Below, in pieces: positions 1 through 4,669 of a stretch of DNA of 6,080 nucleotides. Origin of the DNA: Promethearchaeota archaeon (GTDB taxonomy: Archaea; Asgardarchaeota; Lokiarchaeia; Sigynarchaeales; SOKP01). The position numbers and the translations under genes were made by a program. Under the pieces are notes generated by a model. The model was not told the DNA's origin and did no database searches. It saw nothing but the letters and a program-made list of their open reading frames with translations. The DNA lies in assembly GCA_016839905.1 (NCBI GenBank), contig JAEOTJ010000102.1, positions 1 through 6,080 of the forward strand. Reading direction: 5' to 3'. Every line of letters begins with the position of its first letter. Positions within the stretch are counted from its first letter, which is position 1.

Positions 1-516
1 AAAATAAAGTCTCATCATAACCTCACGCTTCCAGAAAAAATGAAACTTAGAATTATTGAACCCCTTAAGGATCTGTATAAGGATGAAGTGAGAAAAATAG
101 GGCTTAAATTAGGTTTGGATAAAGAATTAATTGAAAGACACCCATTTCCTGGTCCAGGGTTAGCAGTACGTTGTTTAGGACCTATTGTTAAAGAAAATTT
201 AGATACATTACGAGATGCAGATGCAATATTGATAGAGGAGATCCTTGATGCGGATGTATATAATGATCTTTGGCAAGTTTTTTGCGTTTTTTTACCAGTC
301 AAAACGGTTGGGATAATGGGAGATTTCCGTACATATGAATATTTATGTGCCATCAGAGCCGTAGAATCGCGCGATGCAATGACCGCAAATTTCGCTCATC
401 TCGATTGGAAGCTTTTAGAGAGAATTGGAACACGAATTATCAATGAAGTAAAAGGTTTTAATAGAGTTGTTTATGATATTTCAAACAAACCACCTAGTAC
501 AATCGAATATGAATAG
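1..516 (+). CDS. guaA: GMP synthase (glutamine-hydrolysing), ATP-pyrophosphatase/dimerisation part, 5'-truncated
   Basis: This gene encodes the subunit or domain that adenylates XMP and aminates it to GMP, the last step of guanine nucleotide synthesis in the cytoplasm. The frame is open from base 1, so the Met at base 40 is internal and the true start lies outside the window; 171 residues are visible. Family hallmarks are the IKSHHN segment near the left edge, KDEVRKIG, the [11 protein letters not shown] motif near residues 53-63, the [12 protein letters not shown] segment, and the C-terminal [18 protein letters not shown]. The Tyr in EYE replaces the Trp usual in bacteria. The ending at the canonical IE(W/F/Y)E tail shows that TAG at 514-516 is a genuine stop. 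In many archaea the glutamine amidotransferase is a separate protein (guaAa plus guaAb); that cannot be judged here because the 5' part is missing. The gene converges on the lrp-like gene. Confidence 0.96.
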   Translation, partial: KIKSHHNLTLPEKMKLRIIEPLKDLYKDEVRKIGLKLGLDKELIERHPFPGPGLAVRCLGPIVKENLDTLRDADAILIEEILDADVYNDLWQVFCVFLPVKTVGIMGDFRTYEYLCAIRAVESRDAMTANFAHLDWKLLERIGTRIINEVKGFNRVVYDISNKPPSTIEYE

Positions 517-521
517 AATCT

Positions 522-998
522 TTACTTAACAGATTTTTCAGAATTTACTAGATCTTTAAAGGGTATTCCTTCTTTAATAACATTTAAAATTAGATGAGTA
601 TTTGTACGTTCTACATATTGGGAAGAATTAATTTTTTTAACCATTTCACTTAATTCATTCCTTTTTTTAAATCGTGCAATGATTAAAGCATCATATGTTC
701 CCGTAACATCATAAACCGCGAAGATATTAGGAAAATGAGCAATTTCCTTTTCAACCTCTAACATTTGTCCTTTAGAAATAGTAATTTCGATGAGGGCAAT
801 GATTTCATATCCCAGTTTCTCATAATCAAGGCTAATTGTATATTTTTCTATAATCCCTTTGTCCTCCAAGGCTTTTATATGTTTTCCTATTGTAGTAGGG
901 GACCGGTTTAATTGTTCCGCTATAGGTCTTAGTTTTTTTCGAGAATCTTCACTTAATATCATTAAAATATCTAAGTCTAAATCATCCACTTCTTTCAT
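522..998 (-). CDS. Lrp/AsnC family transcriptional regulator
   Basis: This 158-residue protein has the standard length and layout of an archaeal feast/famine regulator. Residues 1-55 form the winged helix-turn-helix: LDLDILMILSEDSRK leads into the recognition region LNRSPTTIGKHIKALEDKGII (30-50). A linker strand follows (YTISLDYEKLGYE). Residues 66-142 are the ligand-binding RAM/ACT-like domain, with the typical VTGTYDALIIARF segment (98-110) whose GxYD element lies near the effector site in the family. Such proteins bind DNA as dimers or octamers and respond to amino acids. Divergence from glnA across a 284-nt control region makes glutamine or nitrogen control the natural inference; the ligand itself is not readable from sequence. 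The ATG at 998 is preceded on the minus strand by a weak AGGT, so translation probably uses a short leader. The stop lies 5 nt from the guaA stop on the opposite strand. Confidence 0.93.
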   Translation of the reverse strand: MKEVDDLDLDILMILSEDSRKKLRPIAEQLNRSPTTIGKHIKALEDKGIIEKYTISLDYEKLGYEIIALIEITISKGQMLEVEKEIAHFPNIFAVYDVTGTYDALIIARFKKRNELSEMVKKINSSQYVERTNTHLILNVIKEGIPFKDLVNSEKSVK

Positions 999-1030
999 AT
1001 TTTATTTACCTAATTATATTATTGTATTAA

Positions 1031-1050
1031 TAAATATTTAAATTATTTCC
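1031..1050 (-). promoter_or_regulatory. Candidate BRE/TATA promoter of the lrp-like gene
   Basis: Read on the minus strand, a purine-rich GGAAATAA (1050-1043) sits directly upstream of TTTAAATATTTA (1042-1031). This matches the archaeal order of BRE then TATA box. A start site about 25 nt downstream would fall near 1012, giving a leader of roughly 13 nt that contains little beyond the weak AGGT. The assignment is by pattern only; surrounding DNA is very AT-rich, so chance TATA matches are likely. Confidence 0.45.
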
Positions 1051-1055
1051 TTTTT

Positions 1056-1094
1056 GTCCAACTTATTATTCAATTGGATATGATTAGTCCAATT
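1056..1094. promoter_or_regulatory. Candidate Lrp operator: three TCCAA/TTGGA half-sites
   Basis: GTCCAA occurs at 1056-1061 and again at 1087-1092, exactly 31 bp apart, about three helical turns. Between them TTGGA at 1074-1078 is the same half-site inverted. The last two form a perfect 7-bp inverted repeat, AATTGGA (1072-1078) and TCCAATT (1088-1094), separated by 9 bp. The cluster lies just upstream of the BRE/TATA proposed for the lrp-like gene, where archaeal Lrp proteins can autoregulate. That Lrp binds here is inference from position and symmetry. Confidence 0.5.
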
Positions 1095-1114
1095 ATCAAT
1101 TATTTTGTCGGAAA

Positions 1115-1138
1115 AAGAGGTGACCTTGTCCACCCCTT
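1115..1138. repeat. Imperfect dyad / potential stem-loop in G+C-richer island
   Basis: AAGAGGTG (1115-1122) pairs with CACCCCTT (1131-1138) at 7 of 8 positions, with one A·C mismatch and an 8-nt loop. It sits in a stretch (about 1107-1165) visibly richer in G+C than the rest of the intergenic region. TTGTCC or close variants recur at 1055-1059, 1105-1110, 1126-1131 and 1156-1161. It could be a protein-binding dyad or an RNA hairpin if transcription starts upstream of it. No known riboswitch or tRNA fold was recognised. Confidence 0.35.
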
Positions 1139-1180
1139 CAGTGGTTTGGTTCCCTTCTGTCCGCATATAACATTCATTCG

Positions 1181-1191
1181 TGATCGGATCA
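1181..1191. promoter_or_regulatory. Palindrome TGATC-G-GATCA upstream of glnA promoter
   Basis: TGATC (1181-1185) and GATCA (1187-1191) form a perfect 5-1-5 palindrome. It ends a few bases before the TATA-like TTTATATTA proposed for glnA. A second palindromic TGATCA occurs at 1221-1226, near where transcription from that TATA would begin, so the pair brackets the putative core promoter. This is a plausible operator, but the half-site is short and its binding protein is unknown. Confidence 0.35.
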
Positions 1192-1205
1192 AAGAGTTTA
1201 TATTA
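1189..1205 (+). promoter_or_regulatory. Candidate BRE/TATA promoter of glnA
   Basis: The purine-rich CAAAGAG followed by TTTATATTA (1197-1205) resembles an archaeal BRE plus TATA box, predicting a start near 1226 and a leader of about 57 nt. An alternative is the very AT-rich 1231-1252 segment (TTTATAAT or AATATAAC), which would give a short or nearly absent leader before the ATG at 1283. The absence of a Shine-Dalgarno before that ATG slightly favours a short leader, so both options remain open. Confidence 0.4.
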
Positions 1206-1282
1206 ATTGAGGGATTATTTTGATCATAATATAATTTATAATAAAAAATATAACTTTGTTAAAAAAAAATAAACTGATAAAT

Positions 1283-2785
1283 ATGACATCTACTAAAGAA
1301 AGTTTAGAGAGTGGTCTTATAAATCCAGATATGGGCTCTATTGAGGCTTCAAAAAGAATACTTGAAACAGAAAAAGTTAAATTTGTTTTATGTGCTTTTA
1401 CTGATGTTAGAGGTATTTTTCAAAGCTTTAGCTCTCCAGTTCATCATTTTCTAAAAGGAGATCAATATTTTGAAACGGGTATTGGTTTTGATGGTTCTAG
1501 CATCAGAGGATTTAGAGAATTGCATACAAGCGATATGATTTATTATCCTGATCCTAAAGCCTTATATGTATTACCCTGGACAGAAGGGATTCAAAAGACA
1601 GCCGTACTTATTGGAAACATAAGAGAACCATTCGGAAGTATAGAGGCTGCGGATTGCGATCCAAGAGGATATGTAGCTCAGAGAGCAATAGATAAAGCTA
1701 CCGAAATGGGTTATGCTCCCTATTTTGGACCAGAAATTGAATTCTTTGTATTCAAATCTATTGATCCAAGTGTATTATCCTATGATATATTTACAAGTCC
1801 TAAAGGAGGTGCGGGTGATAGTTGGGGACCTCCCCGTGTAAATCCCGTTTCACCCGAAACCGATGTAGGAGGGTACATATTACGTCCTAAGGAAGCATAC
1901 TTTAGGAATCCCCCGGAGGATACTACAAATGGATATCGTAACGAGTTAACCTATAATCTCGAAGAGATGGGTTATACAGTTGAAATGCACCATCATGAAG
2001 TCTCAACTAAAGGACAAGTTGAATTAAATTATCGATATAGTGATCTATTGGATGTAGCCGATAAAGTACAAATCTATAAGCTAGCTGCAAGAAATATAGC
2101 GGCTAAATATGGATGGATCGCAACATTTATGCCAAAACCCATCTATTTAGATAACGCAAGCGGTATGCATGTTCATAATTCGTTGTTTAAGAATGGAGAT
2201 AACGCATTTTGGGATCCAAGTGACGATTACGCTGAAATAAGCCAAGAATGTCGTTATTACATTGGGGGATTATTAGAACATGCTGAGGCATTAACGGCGA
2301 TTTGTTGTCCAACGGTTAACTCATATAAGAGATTAGTTCCAGGGTTCGAGGCTCCAATAAATATAATGTATAGCAGAAGAAATAGATCTGCTTTGATTCG
2401 TATTCCAATGTACTTAAAAGGTGAGAAATACAAAAACAGACGAAGAATAGAATATAGAGGAGTAGATCCTTCCACAAACTCATATTTTGCTTTCGCAGCA
2501 ATTCTAACAGCAGGATTGGATGGAATTAAAAATAAAATAGATCCTGGTGACCCCGTTGATAAAGACGTTTATGAGATGACAGTGTCTCAAAAAAAAGCCG
2601 CGGGCGTTAAACAACTGCCTACTACATTAAGAGATGCATTAGATGCATTAGAAACTGATTCTATCAGTAAGGAAATCTTAGGATCTCATCTATATGATGC
2701 GTTTGTTGAGTATAAAACTAATGAATGGAACCAATATTGCCTTTACGTAACGCCTTGGGAAATAATGAAATATTTGGACTACTAA
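1283..2785 (+). CDS. glnA: Glutamine synthetase, type I
   Basis: The enzyme makes glutamine from glutamate, ammonia and ATP as a cytoplasmic dodecamer, the main ammonium-assimilation step. Numbered from the ATG at 1283 (500 residues; the family is usually 440-475), the grasp domain carries FDGSSIRGF (about 67-77). The catalytic domain has metal ligands Glu151 and Glu153 in GPEIEFF, Glu239 in HHHEV, Glu247 in GQVEL, and His296 with His298 in SGMHVH. Substrate-site segments are NSYKRLVPG (346-354), NRSALIRIP (367-375) and RIEYR (388-392). The Tyr of the classical adenylylation loop exists as DVYEMT (428-433), not NLYDLP, so adenylylation control is unlikely. A TTG at 1256 could add nine Lys-rich residues; the ATG is preferred because neither has a Shine-Dalgarno and the extension does not resemble the family. 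The gene is divergent from the Lrp-like regulator and ends at an oligo-T tract. Confidence 0.97.
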   Translation: MTSTKESLESGLINPDMGSIEASKRILETEKVKFVLCAFTDVRGIFQSFSSPVHHFLKGDQYFETGIGFDGSSIRGFRELHTSDMIYYPDPKALYVLPWTEGIQKTAVLIGNIREPFGSIEAADCDPRGYVAQRAIDKATEMGYAPYFGPEIEFFVFKSIDPSVLSYDIFTSPKGGAGDSWGPPRVNPVSPETDVGGYILRPKEAYFRNPPEDTTNGYRNELTYNLEEMGYTVEMHHHEVSTKGQVELNYRYSDLLDVADKVQIYKLAARNIAAKYGWIATFMPKPIYLDNASGMHVHNSLFKNGDNAFWDPSDDYAEISQECRYYIGGLLEHAEALTAICCPTVNSYKRLVPGFEAPINIMYSRRNRSALIRIPMYLKGEKYKNRRRIEYRGVDPSTNSYFAFAAILTAGLDGIKNKIDPGDPVDKDVYEMTVSQKKAAGVKQLPTTLRDALDALETDSISKEILGSHLYDAFVEYKTNEWNQYCLYVTPWEIMKYLDY

Positions 2786-2790
2786 ATTAA

Positions 2791-2811
2791 TTTTTTTTTT
2801 TTAAATTTTTT
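2791..2811 (+). terminator. Oligo-T terminator after glnA
   Basis: Five bases after the glnA stop codon there is an uninterrupted run of 12 T (2791-2802), then AAA and 6 more T (2806-2811), with no GC-rich hairpin. Oligo-T tracts on the non-template strand are the intrinsic termination signal in archaea. It separates glnA from the downstream AbrB–PhoU operon. Confidence 0.75.
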
Positions 2812-2816
2812 ATTAT
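2804..2816 (+). promoter_or_regulatory. Candidate promoter of the AbrB–PhoU operon
   Basis: AATTTTTTATTAT at 2804-2816 overlaps the end of the glnA terminator and is the only TATA-like stretch in the 79-nt gap. A start about 25 nt further would lie near 2836, leaving a purine-rich leader (AAGAAGAAG, GGAAAAGAA) of about 29 nt before the ATG at 2865. The T-rich context makes the assignment weak, and some glnA readthrough into this operon is also possible. Confidence 0.3.
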
Positions 2817-2864
2817 GAAGGGTTAAGAAGAAGTAGGAAAAGAATAGAATGGAAATGATTAGTT

Positions 2865-3842
2865 ATGAATAAAAACAAAAATTACGAGAGAAATGTTATA
2901 AAGTTAGGAAATTCAATGGCGATAACATTTCCTCAAGAATGGTTTAGCAAAACTAATCTTAAAGAACATTCAAAAGTTATAGTTTATCCGTTTAATGACG
3001 ATACGTTAATAATTCATAGTTATGGATACAAAGAAGAGCTATCAGAATTAAATTTAGATATTCGTGAATGGCCTTCGAATTTAATTGAGCAAGTAATTTT
3101 GACAGCTTTTAAGTTAAACATTGAAAAATTATATCTTAAATACAATTTTAAGGATAAACAAGATTATTATAATTTAATTAACAAATTGCAAAGAAAGATA
3201 ATAGGTTTTGATTCTAATTTTTTAAACGGGGATGATAATGAAATCTGTATTCGATTCTTGTTAGATACTTCACAAACAACCTTACCTGAGATAATAGTAG
3301 AAATATTTAATATGTTTAAGGAATTCATGGAAACCTTAATAGAGAATAATTTTGATGTAAAAAAATCAATTTTCATTGAAAAATTCGCGCGAAAATATTA
3401 TTTAGGTATGCGAATTTTATTGGGCACTTTAAATAAATATCCAAATATGGAACAAATGGTTAAAAGGCCTATTATTCGAACATTAGGTGATAGAATTTCA
3501 ATTTTGTATGCCAAGCAAGTAATGGATTATGCTTATCAATTAATTAAATTCTCAAAAGAAATATTAACAAAATATTCTGATTTGTTGATTGAAATATCTA
3601 ATTTCTTCTTATTAATTATTAAAGGATATAATGATATCAAACTTGAAACACTCTGGGAGTTTCAAAACAATTTAGACTCGCTAAAAAAAAACTATGTGAA
3701 AATTAAATACGATGAAAATCCTGAAGAGATAAACATTTGGAGAATAATAGATAGTTACTTTAATATCCTTGATAATTTAATGGAGTTAACTATTACTAGA
3801 GTTATAGAATCTAATAATATAGCAAATTTAAAAAAAATGTGA
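2865..3842 (+). CDS. SpoVT/AbrB-domain PhoU-like protein (putative phosphate-uptake regulator)
   Basis: This 325-residue protein begins with a swapped-hairpin SpoVT/AbrB DNA-binding domain: RNVIKLGNSMAITFPQEWF (9-27) and KVIVYPFNDDTLIIH (37-51), the pattern of an Arg/Lys-rich strand, G-x-S, and hydrophobic-P-x-x-W. The rest (about 65-320) is helical and consistent with a PhoU-like helical-bundle repeat, an architecture known as the archaeal PhoU family. Asp/Glu-bearing helices such as RTLGDRISILYAKQVMDYA (205-223) and the IIDSYFNILDNLMEL segment (294-308) resemble PhoU metal-binding helices but are degenerate. Bacterial PhoU restrains Pst phosphate import; no pst genes are visible here, so a phosphate role is inference. 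The start ATG lacks a clear Shine-Dalgarno (GGA 11 nt upstream). It heads an operon, with the ribbon-helix-helix gene 7 nt downstream. Confidence 0.8.
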   Translation: MNKNKNYERNVIKLGNSMAITFPQEWFSKTNLKEHSKVIVYPFNDDTLIIHSYGYKEELSELNLDIREWPSNLIEQVILTAFKLNIEKLYLKYNFKDKQDYYNLINKLQRKIIGFDSNFLNGDDNEICIRFLLDTSQTTLPEIIVEIFNMFKEFMETLIENNFDVKKSIFIEKFARKYYLGMRILLGTLNKYPNMEQMVKRPIIRTLGDRISILYAKQVMDYAYQLIKFSKEILTKYSDLLIEISNFFLLIIKGYNDIKLETLWEFQNNLDSLKKNYVKIKYDENPEEINIWRIIDSYFNILDNLMELTITRVIESNNIANLKKM

Positions 3843-3849
3843 TTAAATT

Positions 3850-4440
3850 ATGACAATGTTAGAAAAAAACGGGAAAATAAACAATAGAATAACAATTGCT
3901 TTAGATGATCAGACTAAGACGATTTTAAAAGAATTAAAAGGAAAATTAAATGGTACCTCTCAATCAGAACTCATTAGAAAAGCAATTAAATTCTACCATA
4001 AATTCAAGAAAGTATTTGATAAGAGAGAAAATGGAGTTTCCAAAAGGGTAAATACGTATCTTGATTTGTTGGCACATGGAGAGCATATCATTTTAGATGT
4101 GGATCATTATTTGTCGTTCTTGAAATTTATTGAGGATTCTCCGAATAGAGAACAATTTACTAAAATAAATAGATCCATCGGTAAAGCTCACGCAGAAGAG
4201 TTCTCTCAAGATTTTGACATTCTAACGGTACAGAAAGTGGTTGAACGGCTTGAGGCATGTAATTTCTTTAAGATTGTTAAAGATTCTTCAAGCAGATACA
4301 CTCTACTTTTAGGATCTGATATCCAGAAAAACTTTATCAAAACATTTTTAGAAGAAGTCTTAGAGGGTATGGGTTTTAACGTAAATATTAAAGAAGGATT
4401 TTCGAAACTAAAGATAGTTTTAAAAAATATATCCATATAA
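3850..4440 (+). CDS. Ribbon-helix-helix (CopG-type) regulator with unassigned C-terminal domain
   Basis: The 196-residue product starts with a CopG-type ribbon-helix-helix: strand NRITIALDD (12-20), helix QTKTILKELKGKL (21-33), the GTSQSE turn (35-40) and second helix LIRKAIKFYHKF (41-52). Such domains dimerise and insert the paired strand into the DNA major groove. Residues 65-196 are an alpha/beta region (TVQKVVERLEACNFFKIVKD near 126-145, then LEGMGFNVNI and KLKIVLKNI), reading as a possible ligand-sensing or oligomerisation domain that I cannot name. It is too long and elaborate for a simple antitoxin. NikR has a comparable plan, but no His/Cys metal cluster is evident. It lies 7 nt after the AbrB–PhoU stop, so the two are almost certainly co-transcribed. 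A second Met at codon 3 (3856) is an alternative start; neither has a Shine-Dalgarno. Confidence 0.82.
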   Translation: MTMLEKNGKINNRITIALDDQTKTILKELKGKLNGTSQSELIRKAIKFYHKFKKVFDKRENGVSKRVNTYLDLLAHGEHIILDVDHYLSFLKFIEDSPNREQFTKINRSIGKAHAEEFSQDFDILTVQKVVERLEACNFFKIVKDSSSRYTLLLGSDIQKNFIKTFLEEVLEGMGFNVNIKEGFSKLKIVLKNISI

Positions 4441-4458
4441 AATCTAAATGATAACCTT

Positions 4459-4462
4459 GGAG
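4459..4462 (+). promoter_or_regulatory. Shine-Dalgarno of the small third cistron
   Basis: GGAG is followed after 6 nt by the ATG at 4469, the best-formed ribosome binding site in the window. The larger genes here have weak or no such sites. Its presence argues that the short frame starting at 4469 is, or recently was, translated. Confidence 0.55.
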
Positions 4463-4468
4463 TAAATA

Positions 4469-4621
4469 ATGGAAAACCAAAAAAAAACACCTGAAGAGTT
4501 TGATGAGTTTAATAGATTTAAAATGTAGCTTAATACAATTTTAAGTGAAAATAAATACCAGGATCGATTATTAAGAGGAAAGATTAAGGAATTTCTAAAT
4601 CACCTAGGTAAAGAAAATTAA
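4469..4621 (+). pseudogene. Small ORF interrupted by an in-frame TAG (49 sense codons)
   Basis: From ATG 4469 the frame reads 19 sense codons (MENQKKTPEEF, then DEFNRFKM), meets TAG at 4526-4528, then stays open for 30 further codons (LNTILSENKYQDRLLRGK, then IKEFLNHLGKEN) to TAA at 4619-4621. Both halves are charged, helix-forming and similar in composition, so they read as one protein of about 50 residues. No ATG or GTG occurs in the second half near the TAG. It lies 28 nt after the ribbon-helix-helix gene and has its own GGAG, so it looks like the third cistron of that operon. Options are a recent nonsense mutation, a base error in the assembly, suppression or pyrrolysine insertion at UAG, or a genuine 19-residue peptide. 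The guaA stop here is also TAG at its conserved end, so TAG is not generally reassigned. No family was recognised. Confidence 0.5.
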
Positions 4622-4669
4622 TTCAAGTAATTTCACTTTTATACTCTTATGATACTTATATCTGATAAT

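Noticed and set aside
40..516. A complete short gene starting at ATG 40.
   Set aside because: The same frame is open to base 1 and already encodes conserved GMP synthase sequence (IKSHHN), so the gene is truncated by the window and Met at 40 is internal.
514..597. Readthrough of the guaA TAG, supporting general reassignment of TAG to an amino acid.
   Set aside because: The protein ends exactly at the conserved family tail, and readthrough would add an unrelated stretch of about 26 residues antisense to the lrp-like gene until TGA.
1107..1190. A tRNA or known riboswitch in the G+C-richer intergenic stretch.
   Set aside because: No cloverleaf arms or T-loop consensus could be assembled, and no known riboswitch core was recognised; only one imperfect stem-loop is evident.
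2849..2872. A seven-codon upstream ORF (MEMISYE) overlapping the start of the AbrB–PhoU gene.
   Set aside because: Such short frames are expected by chance in AT-rich leaders, and nothing supports translation of this one.
2865..4440. A toxin-antitoxin module, suggested by AbrB-type and ribbon-helix-helix N-termini.
   Set aside because: Both proteins are much longer than antitoxins, neither shows a toxin motif, and the first fits the archaeal AbrB–PhoU architecture.
4206..4490. A minus-strand open frame of 94 codons opposite the ribbon-helix-helix gene.
   Set aside because: It lies almost wholly antisense to a well-supported gene, has no recognisable domain or start signal, and is explained as a shadow frame. 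The same applies to minus-strand frames inside glnA.
4543..4638. Inverted repeat AAGTGAAA (4543-4550) and TTTCACTT (4631-4638).
   Set aside because: Only 8 bp with an 80-nt loop in AT-rich DNA; no T tract or other signal follows that would make it a convincing terminator or mobile-element end.
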